NCBI GenBank assembly: GCA_016790425.1
Contig: JAEUPF010000074.1
Location: forward strand, 1-35,919
Direction of reading: 5' to 3'
Length of the DNA: 35,919 nucleotides
Source of the DNA: Rubrivivax sp.
GTDB lineage: Bacteria > Pseudomonadota > Gammaproteobacteria > Burkholderiales > Burkholderiaceae_C
In this document: piece by piece, positions 6,962 to 17,643 of the stretch
Position numbering within the stretch: the first letter of the stretch is position 1
Layout: the number at the start of each line of letters is the position of its first letter
Made by a program: the position numbers and the translations under genes
The notes under the pieces: model-generated
Seen by the model: the letters and a program-made list of their open reading frames with translations, nothing else
What the model was told of the DNA's origin: nothing
The model's database searches: none

Positions 6962-9823
6962 ATGAAGAAGGCTTCCTGCCGCGTTGGCCGCCGCGTGCTG
7001 GCCGCGCTTTGCACCCTGGCGCTGGCAGCCGGCTGCGGCGGCGGGGGCGGTGGCGACGGTGGAGGAAGCGGTGCCGGTGCCGGTGGCGGCGGAGGAGGCG
7101 GCGGCGGAGGCGGCAGCGGCGGCGCCATCGCCTTCAACCTCTCCGGCACCATCACCATCGCCGAGACGGCCGCGGTGGACTCCGACACCAACGACGTCAA
7201 CCAGTCCGGCTACACGGGCAACGACACCATCGGCACCGCGCAGCCGCTGACGACGCCGGTGCTGCTGGTGGGCAGCGTCAACAAGCCCGACACCGGCCCG
7301 CGCGGCAACAACAACGACGGCAGCGCCACGCGCGGCGACGCCGACGACGTGTACCGCGTCGACCTCGTTGCCGGCCAGGTGGTCGAGCTGGAGTTCGCCA
7401 ACGACCCGGCCACCGCCGATGTCGACCTGTACCTCTACAGCCCGAGCGGCGGCACGCCGGTGGGCGCTTCCAACGGCACCGGCTCGCGCTTCGAGTGCGT
7501 CACGGTCACCCAGGCCGGCACCTACCTACTGCGCGTCAACGCCTTCAGCGGCGCTTCGATCTACAACCTGCGCATCGGCGCGCCGGGCACCGCCGCCGCC
7601 TGCGCGCAGCGCACCGCCGAGAGTGCGTTCGTGCCCGGCGAACTGGTGCTCGAACCGCGGCGCGCGCCGGTCGACGCCGCCACCGGCATGGCCAAGCCCG
7701 AGGCAACGCCGGCGGCGCTGAAGCTGGCGCAACAGTGGCTGCGCGCCGCCGGTGCGCAAGTCGCCTCCGGCGCCGACGGGTCGGCCGGCGAGCTGCGCAC
7801 CGACATCGGCGCCCAGATGGTGAAACTGCCCGCCGACGCGCTGGCGCGCAGCGACGGCCTGGCCAAGCTTTCCGAACTCACCGCCGCCGGCGGTGCCACG
7901 CTCGCCGCCGCGCGCGCTGCCTCGGCGCACGACCTGCGCCGGCGCGCGCTGGCCGCCGCCGACCCCTGGCCCGAGGCGCTGGAGACGCTGCGCTACGCCA
8001 AGGCGCTGCGCGCCAGCGGCGCGTTCGAGTACGTGGAGGTGAATCGCCGCTTCGACACGCTGGCGCTCACCGGCAACTTCCCGCCCAACGACCGCGGCTA
8101 CTCGTACCAGCGCTGGCACTACGAGCAGATCAACCTGCCCGCGGCGATGGAGCGCATCACCGCGCTCGGCCTGCCGGGCACGCAGGTGCGGCCGCTGGTG
8201 GCCGTCGTCGACTCGGGCGTGGTGATGAACCACCCCGACCTGGCGCCGCAGCTCTTCGGCAACGGCCGCAGCTTCGTCAGCGTCAACGCCGACGGCGACG
8301 GCGACGCGGCCAACGGCGACGACCCCTCCACCGCCGCACAGACGCCGCGCTTCCACGGCACGCACGTGGCCGGCACCGTGGGCGCGGCCACCTACGACGG
8401 CGTCGGCGGCGCCGGCACCGCGCCCATGGCACAGATCCTGCCGCTGCGGGTGTTCGCCCCGGGGGCATTGGCGCGCACCAGCGACATCCTGCAAGCGCTG
8501 CGCTATGCCGCGCGCCTGCCCAACCGCTCGAACCTCGTGCCGGCGCGGCGCGTCGACGTCATCAACATGAGCCTGGGCGGCCAGGGCGCGTGCGACGCCG
8601 CCTGGACGACCGCCATCGCCGACGCGCGCACCGCCGGCGCCGCGGTGGTCGTCGCCGCCGGCAACGACGCGCACAACGCGAGCGGCCAGGCGATGCCCGT
8701 GGCCGCGCCGGCCAACTGCGCCGGCGCCATCGCCGTCAGCGCCACCGACGCCCAGCGCAACATCGCCAACTACTCGAACACCGGCAGCGCGATCCTCGTC
8801 GCCGCGCCCGGCGGCGACCTCTCGGCGTCCACCACGGGCAACGGTGCCAGCGACGGTGTCTACAGCGCCGTGGCCACCTTCGACGCGGCCGGCACGCGCC
8901 AGCCTTCGTTCGGCGGCAAGCAGGGCACGTCGATGGCCGCGCCGCACGTGGCCGGTGTCATCGCGCTGATGCGGTTCGTCAATCCGGCGCTGACGGTGAC
9001 GCAGATCGACAACCTGTTGGCCGCCGGCAGCCTCACCGACGACCTCGGCGCCGCCGGCCGCGACAACACGTTCGGCTTCGGCCTCGTCAACGCGCGCAAG
9101 GCGGTCGACGCGGCGCTGGCGGCGCTCGGCACGCCGCCGCCGCCGCCGGCGGTGCAGATCGTCGCGCTGCCGTCGTCCGTCGACTTCGGCTCGCTGCAGA
9201 CCAGCGCCGTGATCGAGCTGCGCGCGCCGGGCACGACGACGGAGTCGGTCAGCGGTGCGCCGGCGGTGGTCCTGGCCGCGGGCATGAACAGCGGCTCGGT
9301 CGCGGTGGCGCCCACCGCGGTGGGCGCGGGCGGGCTCGGCCGCTACACCGTCACCGTCAACCGCAGCGCCATCCCGGCCCCCGGCGGCTACTTCCCGAGC
9401 GTGCGCTTCACGCTTTCCAGCGGCCGCACGCTCGCCGTGCAGCTGGCCGTCAACAAGCCGGCCGGCAGCGTGGCGCGCGGCAACTGGGGCCCGGTGTACG
9501 TGCTGCTCATCGACCCGGCCAGCGGCCACGTCGAGCACACCGTGCTCGCCTCGCTGGCCAGCGGCCGCTACACCTGGAGCATGACCGGCTACGCGAAGAG
9601 CCGCGTGCAGATCGTCGCCGGCGGCGACACCGACAACGACGACTTCATCTGCGCCCGCGGCGAGACCTGCGGCGCCTTCCCGGTGCTGCCCGGCGGCGAC
9701 GCCTTCACCATCGTCGAGCTCACCGGCCACCGCAGCGACCTCGACTTCCAGCTCGCACCGCTGTCGGGGATGTCGCCAGCCGAAGGCGGCAGCGGCCGCA
9801 GCGGGCTGCGGAGGACGCGATGA
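6962..9823 (+). CDS. Subtilisin-like serine protease, lipoprotein (S8 family)
   Basis: This 953-residue protein is probably surface- or periplasm-anchored. The signal peptide ends in a lipobox LAAGC with Cys25 as lipidation site, followed by a Gly-rich linker to about residue 54. Residues about 80-205 resemble a pre-peptidase (PPC) beta-domain (DADDVYRVDL, YLYSPSG, TYLLRV). A prodomain-like stretch ends at FEYVEVNRRFD. The S8 catalytic domain follows, with Asp417 (VVDSGV), His465 (FHGTHVAG), oxyanion Asn568 (AAGND) and Ser657 (GTSMAAPHVAG). After a Pro linker, about 230 residues form a beta-rich tail of unknown role. The ATG at 6962 has an AAGGGAG ribosome-binding site 8-9 nt upstream. A PPC module before the catalytic domain is unusual, since it is better known at the C-terminus. 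Confidence 0.95.
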   Translation: MKKASCRVGRRVLAALCTLALAAGCGGGGGGDGGGSGAGAGGGGGGGGGGGSGGAIAFNLSGTITIAETAAVDSDTNDVNQSGYTGNDTIGTAQPLTTPVLLVGSVNKPDTGPRGNNNDGSATRGDADDVYRVDLVAGQVVELEFANDPATADVDLYLYSPSGGTPVGASNGTGSRFECVTVTQAGTYLLRVNAFSGASIYNLRIGAPGTAAACAQRTAESAFVPGELVLEPRRAPVDAATGMAKPEATPAALKLAQQWLRAAGAQVASGADGSAGELRTDIGAQMVKLPADALARSDGLAKLSELTAAGGATLAAARAASAHDLRRRALAAADPWPEALETLRYAKALRASGAFEYVEVNRRFDTLALTGNFPPNDRGYSYQRWHYEQINLPAAMERITALGLPGTQVRPLVAVVDSGVVMNHPDLAPQLFGNGRSFVSVNADGDGDAANGDDPSTAAQTPRFHGTHVAGTVGAATYDGVGGAGTAPMAQILPLRVFAPGALARTSDILQALRYAARLPNRSNLVPARRVDVINMSLGGQGACDAAWTTAIADARTAGAAVVVAAGNDAHNASGQAMPVAAPANCAGAIAVSATDAQRNIANYSNTGSAILVAAPGGDLSASTTGNGASDGVYSAVATFDAAGTRQPSFGGKQGTSMAAPHVAGVIALMRFVNPALTVTQIDNLLAAGSLTDDLGAAGRDNTFGFGLVNARKAVDAALAALGTPPPPPAVQIVALPSSVDFGSLQTSAVIELRAPGTTTESVSGAPAVVLAAGMNSGSVAVAPTAVGAGGLGRYTVTVNRSAIPAPGGYFPSVRFTLSSGRTLAVQLAVNKPAGSVARGNWGPVYVLLIDPASGHVEHTVLASLASGRYTWSMTGYAKSRVQIVAGGDTDNDDFICARGETCGAFPVLPGGDAFTIVELTGHRSDLDFQLAPLSGMSPAEGGSGRSGLRRTR

Positions 9824-9826
9824 CTG

Positions 9827-9844
9827 CCGAGGGGTTCCCCTCGG
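9827..9844. terminator. Bidirectional stem-loop between convergent genes
   Basis: CCGAGGGG-TT-CCCCTCGG is a perfect 8-bp inverted repeat lying exactly in the 24-bp gap between the protease stop (9823) and the stop of the convergent CNB-CPBP gene (9848). It can act for either strand. There is no T-tract. Confidence 0.6.
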
Positions 9845-9847
9845 GAA

Positions 9848-11122
9848 TCAGAAGTACGGAAACGACACCACGAACACCGCGAACAGGCCGATCAGCAGGT
9901 GCGAGCACACCACGCCCACCAGCGTCGGGTGGCGCGAGTACAGCCAGCCCCAGAACAGGCCCATCGGGAACACCGCCAGCGCGAACACGACGCCGGTGTG
10001 CAGGTGCGTCGAGGAGAACAGCAGCGTCGACATGAAGATCGACATCGGCACGCGGTGGCGGCCGCGCAGGTACATCGCCAGCGAGCTCTGGATGCCGCTG
10101 CGCGCCACCATCTCCTGCACCGGCACGAAGAGGGCGTAGGCCGCCGCCACCGCCAGCGTGCCGCCCGCGCCGAGCGCGGCCGGGCGGTACAGGTCGAAGA
10201 GCTGGCGGCCCTCGAACGCCGGCGAGGCGTGCAGCAGCAGCCACTTCAGCCCCACGATGGCGGCCAGGATCGGCAGGCTGAACAGCACCGCTTCGCGCAG
10301 CGCCGGCCGCCAGCCCTCGAGCGTGAAGCCATAGGCCCCGGGCGGGAACATGCTGGTGCGGATGTTCAGCCACAAGCCGAACGCGAAGCCCAGCAGCACC
10401 AGCACGCTGAAGACCGTGCTGTCGGGCACCAGCGCGCGCAGCGGCTGCATCAGGACCATCGCGAACATGTACAGGCAGGTGCCGATCAGCACCCGGCTCA
10501 TGAAGCGGCCCATCTCGACGCGCGTGCGCGCTTCCAGCAGGCTCGCCTCGAGGTGGCGCACGGTGCCCGAGGTGACGTGGCGCATCTTGCGCGCCATCTC
10601 CCCGGCCAGGTTGAGCTGCATCTGCAGCGCCGGGTCCAGTGCTGCGGCGGCCGCCCGCGCGGGGTCGCCGAGCTGCAGCACCAGGACCGACGCGTCCGCG
10701 AGCGCGCGCACGGTGGTCGAGCGCGTGCCGCGGTCCAGCAGCGCCACTTCGCCGACGACGCTGCCGCTGTCCATCTCGCCGATGCGGTGGTCCACGTCGT
10801 CGCCACTGCCGCCCTCGCTGCGCTTGCGCACCTCGAAGCGGCCGCTCTCGATGAAGTAGATCGCGTCGGCCGCGTCGCCTTCGGTGACGAGGTCCTCGCC
10901 CGCGGCCAGGTGCAGGCGGTGCGCCGAGCGGCGCAGCAGCGCGGCCAGCGCTGCGGGCTCGATGCCGGCGAAGAGACCCGACTGCGCGGCGAGCAGCCGC
11001 TCGACCAGCGGCGCCAGCTCCGCCTCGGCGAGCGCTGCTTCCTTCCCGGCCGTCGCCGCCACCACCACCGTCGCCACCGCCACCGCCACTGCCACCGCCA
11101 CCGCCGCCTCTGCCGCCCGCAC
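9848..11122 (-). CDS. Cyclic-nucleotide-binding domain fused to CPBP/CAAX-type membrane protease domain
   Basis: Residues about 45-165 form a cyclic-nucleotide-binding domain with the phosphate-binding cassette pattern GSVVGEVALLDRGTRSTTV. From about 200 the protein is a multi-spanning membrane domain of the CPBP (Rce1/Abi) family. Motif 2 is F369xxxH373 (FSSTH) and motif 3 SHLLIG near the end. Motif 1, normally EExxxR, reads Q336-E337-M-V-A-R341, so the first glutamate is Gln; activity is uncertain. The pairing suggests a membrane protein gated by cAMP, c-di-GMP or a similar ligand (inference). The start is a GTG at 11122 in an Ala-Val run encoded by a GGTGGC-type repeat; later in-frame GTG codons are equally possible, so the N-terminus is unsure. 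It converges on the subtilase gene and diverges from the acyltransferase gene. Confidence 0.88.
   Translation of the reverse strand: MRAAEAAVAVAVAVAVATVVVAATAGKEAALAEAELAPLVERLLAAQSGLFAGIEPAALAALLRRSAHRLHLAAGEDLVTEGDAADAIYFIESGRFEVRKRSEGGSGDDVDHRIGEMDSGSVVGEVALLDRGTRSTTVRALADASVLVLQLGDPARAAAAALDPALQMQLNLAGEMARKMRHVTSGTVRHLEASLLEARTRVEMGRFMSRVLIGTCLYMFAMVLMQPLRALVPDSTVFSVLVLLGFAFGLWLNIRTSMFPPGAYGFTLEGWRPALREAVLFSLPILAAIVGLKWLLLHASPAFEGRQLFDLYRPAALGAGGTLAVAAAYALFVPVQEMVARSGIQSSLAMYLRGRHRVPMSIFMSTLLFSSTHLHTGVVFALAVFPMGLFWGWLYSRHPTLVGVVCSHLLIGLFAVFVVSFPYF
11055..11109. repeat. CCGCCA-type low-complexity run at the CNB-CPBP N-terminus
   Basis: Repeated CCACCG/CCGCCA triplets and hexamers encode (Ala-Val)n on the minus strand. 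Each GTG in it is a possible start codon, so the repeat makes the translation start ambiguous. Confidence 0.7.
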
Positions 11123-11180
11123 GCCGCCGGCGCGCTACAGTGCCGCGCCACCGCCGCCGGCGGCGTCGAGCGGATCGGAC

Positions 11181-11882
11181 GTGATCGGAAAGCACCTCGC
11201 GCGCATCTTCCTGCGCCTTGCCGGCTGGCAGTTCGAAGGCATGCTGCCCGAAGTGCGCCGCTTCGTGCTGATCGCCGCGCCGCACACCTCGAACTGGGAC
11301 TTCGTCTTCATGATGGCGATGGCTTGGTCGACCGAAGTGCCGTTTCGCTGGATGGGCAAGGCCTCGTTGTTCGCGCCGCCGCACGGCCGGTTGTTCAAGG
11401 CGCTGGGCGGCGTGCCGATCCGCCGCGGCACGCGTTCGGGGCTCGTGGCCCAGAGCGCGGCCTGCTTCGAACAAGCGCGCAGCGCCGGCGCCGACTTCGT
11501 GCTCGCCGTGCCGGCCGAAGGCACGCGCGAACGGGCCGCGTTGTGGCGCTCGGGCTTCTATCACATCGCGCGCCTGGCCGACGTGCCCGTGGTGCTGGGC
11601 TACCTCGACTACGCGCGCAAGCGCGGCGGCCTCGGCCCGGCGTTGCACGCCAGCGGCGACGTGCGCGCCGACATGGACCGCATCCGCGCGTTCTATGCCG
11701 GCAAGACGGGCCGCCACCCCGGGAAGTTCACGCCGCCGCGGCTGGCCGAGGAAGACGAGGCGGTGCCGGCGGCGGCAACCGCGACGCCGGCCGCGGCAAC
11801 GGCGGCAGCACCAGCGGGGTCGGGAACAGCGCCCGAAGGCGCGCTGCCCGCGCCGGCGCCCGCGGCCGCGGAAGGCGCCTGA
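11181..11882 (+). CDS. Lysophospholipid acyltransferase family protein (PlsC-like)
   Basis: This 233-residue acyltransferase carries the HX4D motif at His35-Asp40 (HTSNWD) and the PAEGTR substrate-phosphate motif, followed by WRSGFYHIA as in 1-acyl-glycerol-3-phosphate acyltransferase relatives. It should transfer an acyl chain to a lysophospholipid or similar acceptor at the inner membrane; the acceptor is unknown. The GTG at 11181 is chosen because homology begins at once (GKHLARIFLRLAGW); the frame upstream is the antisense of the divergent gene. The core ends near residue 190. The last 40 or so residues are an Ala/Pro/Thr-rich low-complexity tail. The gene ends just before the 13-bp repeat array at 11891. 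Confidence 0.88.
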   Translation: MIGKHLARIFLRLAGWQFEGMLPEVRRFVLIAAPHTSNWDFVFMMAMAWSTEVPFRWMGKASLFAPPHGRLFKALGGVPIRRGTRSGLVAQSAACFEQARSAGADFVLAVPAEGTRERAALWRSGFYHIARLADVPVVLGYLDYARKRGGLGPALHASGDVRADMDRIRAFYAGKTGRHPGKFTPPRLAEEDEAVPAAATATPAAATAAAPAGSGTAPEGALPAPAPAAAEGA

Positions 11883-11890
11883 GCAGGCCG

Positions 11891-11978
11891 CGGCGGCACG
11901 TCAGGCCGGCACGTCAGGGCGGCACCACAGGCCGGCACCTCAGGCCGGCACCACAGGCCGGCACCTCAGGCCGGCACC
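11891..11978. repeat. 13-bp minisatellite containing a stop codon
   Basis: The unit is GGCCGGCACNNCA, with five full copies at 11904-11968 in steps of 13, a diverged copy at 11891-11903 and a partial copy at 11969-11978. The last units alternate CTCA and CACA, giving a 26-bp higher-order repeat. Read on the minus strand, the units reproduce the end of the OpuC-like gene (GGTGCCGGCCTGA), including its TGA stop. Each unit has the palindrome GCCGGC. The array fills the gap between two convergent genes. Confidence 0.9.
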
Positions 11979-13519
11979 TTGCGCAGGCGCTTCTCGAAGC
12001 GGTCGAACAGCCCCTGCACGACCAGCGCCAGCAGCGCCGCCGGCACCGCGCCGGCCAGCATCGCGGCGCTGTCGTTGACGGCCAGCCCGGCGACGATGCG
12101 CTCGCCGTAGCCGCCGGCGCCGACGAACGCGGCCACCGTGGCCGTGCCGACGTTGATGACCGCCGCCGTCTTGACGCCGGTGACGATGGTGGGCAGCGCC
12201 AGCGGCAGTTCGACGAGGCGCAGCGCCTGCAGCGGTTTCAGGCCGAGCGCGCGCGCCGCCAGCGACAGCTCGACCGGCACCGCGGCCAGCCCCGCGTGCG
12301 TGTTGGCGACGATCGGCAGCAGCGCGTAGACAAAGAGTGCCAGCAGCGCCGGCCAGAAGCCGATGGTGCCCAGCACCGCGATCAGTACCGCCAGCAGCGC
12401 CAGCGAGGGCACGGTCTGCAGCACGCCCACGACGGCGAGCACCCAGCCCGCCAGCCGCGGCCGCCGCCACGCCAGCACGCCCAGCGGCACCGCGACCGCC
12501 GCTGCCAGCGCCACCGAGGCGAACACGAGCCACAGGTGCTGGCGCGTCAGGCGCATGAGGTCCGGCGCGAACAGGCGCCGCCACAGCCCCGCCGGCGCCG
12601 CCGCGGGCGCTGCGCTCGCCCCGGCGCTCGCCGCCGCCGCAGCGGGGGCGCCGGGCGGCGCCGCGAGGAAGCCGCGCGCCACCGCGGCGAACGGCTTGCC
12701 GTCGATTTCCGCTTCCGCGTTCAGCGCCGTCATGCGCGCCTCGTCGATGCGGCGCACCAGCGGCAGCAGCAGGCTCTCGTCGACGGTGAGCCGCATCAGC
12801 AGCACCGCGTCGTAGCGCGGAAAGAAGGCGCGGTCGTCGGCGAGCACGCGCAGGCCGTCGCGGCCGATGCGCGCATCGGTGGAGTAGGCGTCGATGAGGT
12901 TGACGCGCCCGGCCTTCACCGCGTCGTAGGCAAGGCCGTGGTCGAGTGCATTGCCGGCTTCGAACGGCAGCCCGTAGGCGCGCTTCAGCGCCGGCCAGCC
13001 GTCTTCGCGCACGATGAACTCGTGCGACAGGCCCGGCTGGACGGCACCGGCGGGAACGCGCGCGAGGTCGGAGACCTTCGCCACGCCCAGGCGCTGCGCC
13101 ACGGCTTCGGGCATCGCCAGCGCATAGGTGTTGTTGAAGCCCAGCGGCACCGCGGCCTTCAGCCCGCGCGGCGCCAGCCACTCGTTCAGTTCGGCCAGCG
13201 TCGGGTTGCCGGCGGCGGCGCCTTCGCGCTTGAGGATGGCGCGCACGATGGTGCCGGTGTACTCGGGGTACAGGTCGACCTCGCCGGCCGCGAGCGCCTG
13301 CTCGAGGATGCCGGTGTTGCCCAGCCCCTGTCGGTGCGTGCACGGCTGGCCCTGCGCGGCGAGCGTGCCGCAGACGATCTCGCCGAGGATGTAGCTCTCG
13401 GTGAAGCGCTTGGAGCCGACGACGATGGGCTTGCCGTCGACGGCAGCGGCGTTCGCCGCCATCGTCGCCGCCAGCGCTGCAGCCGCGGCAGCGCCGGCGA
13501 GCCGCAGCGCCGCACGCAC
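11966..13519 (-). CDS. Glycine betaine/choline-type ABC transporter, substrate-binding and permease fusion
   Basis: This 517-residue protein joins two subunits of an osmoprotectant (OpuC/OsmF/YehZ-like) importer. Residues 1-25 are a signal peptide. Residues about 30-290 form an OpuAC-type binding domain (KPIVVGSKRFTESYILGE, GLGNTGILEQAL, EVDLYPEYTGT). An Ala/Pro linker (about 295-320) leads to a BPD-type permease with five or so membrane segments and an EAA loop (ARALGLKPLQALRLVELPLALP region). The start is GTG at 13519, supported by GGAAGGA 9 nt upstream inside the end of argG, and by the signal peptide that would be lost from the ATG at 13462. The gene follows argG by 5 bp. No ATPase subunit is in the window. 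Its stop codon lies in the 13-bp repeat array. Confidence 0.9.
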   Translation of the reverse strand: MRAALRLAGAAAAAALAATMAANAAAVDGKPIVVGSKRFTESYILGEIVCGTLAAQGQPCTHRQGLGNTGILEQALAAGEVDLYPEYTGTIVRAILKREGAAAGNPTLAELNEWLAPRGLKAAVPLGFNNTYALAMPEAVAQRLGVAKVSDLARVPAGAVQPGLSHEFIVREDGWPALKRAYGLPFEAGNALDHGLAYDAVKAGRVNLIDAYSTDARIGRDGLRVLADDRAFFPRYDAVLLMRLTVDESLLLPLVRRIDEARMTALNAEAEIDGKPFAAVARGFLAAPPGAPAAAAASAGASAAPAAAPAGLWRRLFAPDLMRLTRQHLWLVFASVALAAAVAVPLGVLAWRRPRLAGWVLAVVGVLQTVPSLALLAVLIAVLGTIGFWPALLALFVYALLPIVANTHAGLAAVPVELSLAARALGLKPLQALRLVELPLALPTIVTGVKTAAVINVGTATVAAFVGAGGYGERIVAGLAVNDSAAMLAGAVPAALLALVVQGLFDRFEKRLRKVPA

Positions 13520-13524
13520 GCCGC

Positions 13525-16422
<2,898 letters not shown>

Positions 16423-16460
16423 TTACAGGCCCACCGTCCGCCGCGGCCGAAGCGGCCCCC

Positions 16461-16466
16461 TAGACT
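16461..16466 (+). promoter_or_regulatory. Candidate -10 element of the DUF1810 gene (leaderless)
   Basis: TAGACT lies 5 nt before the ATG at 16472. Transcription would start at the initiation codon. There is no Shine-Dalgarno in that short space. The same hexamer recurs at 26495 and, on the minus strand, at 20615-20620. Confidence 0.5.
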
Positions 16467-16471
16467 GCCCC

Positions 16472-16984
16472 ATGACCCGCAGCAGCAAGAAGCCCGACCC
16501 CTGGGCGCACACCACCTTGCCGGGCGAGCTGCAGCCCGCCGGCCCGGCGCCGGGGTCCAACGAGCTGGAGCGCTTCGTCCACGCCCAGGATCCGGCCTGG
16601 GAGCATGTGGTCGAGGAACTGGAAGAAGGCGCCAAGCAGACGCACTGGATGTGGTTCGTCTTCCCGCAACTGCGCGGCCTGGGCCGCAGCGACCTGGCGC
16701 GCCGCTTCGGCATCGCCTCGCTCGCCGAGGCCGAGGCCTACATCGCGCACCCCCTGCTGGGGCCGCGCCTGACGCGCTGCTGCGAGATCCTCGATCGGCT
16801 GCAAGGCCGCACGGCGCTGGCCATCTTCGGCAGCGTCGACGAACTCAAGCTGCGCTCGTGCCTGACGCTGTTCGAGCGCGCCGCGCCCGAAGAGCCGCTG
16901 TTCACGCACCTGCTGGAGAAGTACTTCGGCGGCCAGCGCGACGCGGCGACGCTGGCGCTGCTGGACAACGTGCGGGCGGGTTGA
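16472..16984 (+). CDS. DUF1810 domain-containing protein
   Basis: This 170-residue cytoplasmic protein of unknown function matches DUF1810. Family-typical stretches are LERFVHAQDPAWEHVVEEL, THWMWFVFPQLRGLG, YIAHPLLGPRLTRC and FGSVDELKLRSCLTLF. The N-terminal 25 residues are Pro-rich and poorly conserved. The ATG at 16472 follows a -10-like hexamer by 5 nt; the frame is open upstream to 16310 but that part lies in the divergent intergenic region with the VOC gene and shows no conserved sequence. The 221-bp gap before it holds no other gene that I can support. Confidence 0.9.
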   Translation: MTRSSKKPDPWAHTTLPGELQPAGPAPGSNELERFVHAQDPAWEHVVEELEEGAKQTHWMWFVFPQLRGLGRSDLARRFGIASLAEAEAYIAHPLLGPRLTRCCEILDRLQGRTALAIFGSVDELKLRSCLTLFERAAPEEPLFTHLLEKYFGGQRDAATLALLDNVRAG

Positions 16985-16985
16985 G

Positions 16986-17037
16986 GCCGCTTTCGCGGCT
17001 GCGCACGGGTTGCCGGCGCGGGTGGCGGCGCGGCAAC
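16986..17037. terminator. Two stem-loops between convergent genes
   Basis: GCCGC-TTTC-GCGGC (16986-16999) directly follows the DUF1810 stop. A second inverted repeat, GTTGCC...GGCAAC (17009-17037), precedes the stop of ogt on the other strand. Either could end transcription; neither has a T-run. Confidence 0.45.
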
Positions 17038-17041
17038 GCAG

Positions 17042-17623
17042 CTAGAACAGCTCGCCGTCGCGCCGCGCCAGCGGCGCCTCGATGGCGAGCAGCCGCTCCT
17101 TCACCGCCACGCCGCCGGGCGCGGAGAAGCCGCCCAGCTTGCCGCCGGCGGCCAGCACGCGGTGGCAGGGCACCACCAGCGGCCACGGATTGCGGCCGAG
17201 CGCGGTGCCCACGGCGCGGGCATCGCTTGCGCCGCCGCCGAGTTCGCGCGCCAGCTCGCCGTAGGTGCGGGTGGCGCCAGGGCCGATTCGTTGCGTCGCT
17301 TCGTAGACGCGGCGCTCGAAGCCGCTGACGCGAGTCCAGGCGAGCGGCACGCCGGCGAGCGCGGCCGCTTCGCCACGCAGCAGCGCCTGCATGCCATCGA
17401 CCGCCCGGCGCACGAACGGCGGCCAGGGCGCATCGGTGGCGTCTTCGCCGCCGCTCAGGTGGCGCAGCAGCGAGCGCGGTGCGGCGCCGTCGGCGGCCGG
17501 CAGCAGCACGTTCGTCAGTTCGTCGCCCTGCCAGGCGACGCCGCAATCGCCGATGGCGGTGGCGAAGAGCGCGAAGCGGCGCGCGGGCGCCGTGCCGGTG
17601 GAGCGCTCGGCCGTGTTGCGCAT
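17042..17623 (-). CDS. ogt: Methylated-DNA--protein-cysteine S-methyltransferase
   Basis: This 193-residue suicide repair protein removes O6-alkyl groups from guanine in DNA. The acceptor is Cys153 in the signature PCHRVL; the helix-turn-helix region TYGELARELGG and the Asn-containing GRNPWPLVVPCHR segment are typical. The N-terminal half is the smaller ribonuclease-like domain. The start at 17623 gives a normal Ogt length. It lies 20 bp after the acyl-CoA dehydrogenase gene and ends a four-gene leftward cluster, though it is functionally unrelated to galactonate metabolism. Confidence 0.95.
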   Translation of the reverse strand: MRNTAERSTGTAPARRFALFATAIGDCGVAWQGDELTNVLLPAADGAAPRSLLRHLSGGEDATDAPWPPFVRRAVDGMQALLRGEAAALAGVPLAWTRVSGFERRVYEATQRIGPGATRTYGELARELGGGASDARAVGTALGRNPWPLVVPCHRVLAAGGKLGGFSAPGGVAVKERLLAIEAPLARRDGELF

Positions 17624-17643
17624 CGCTGGCTCGCAGCCGCGCC

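Noticed and set aside
9827-9844. Possible operator palindrome
   Set aside because: It sits between two stop codons of convergent genes, which fits a terminator better than an operator.
6880-10035. A plus-strand frame of about 1050 codons, shifted relative to the subtilase gene
   Set aside because: It is the +1 shadow of the subtilase and almost wholly Arg/Ala/Gly; the subtilase frame has the full catalytic triad.
11891-11978. Possible attachment site or mobile element end
   Set aside because: There is no integrase, transposase or tRNA nearby and the units are simple tandem copies of a gene end.
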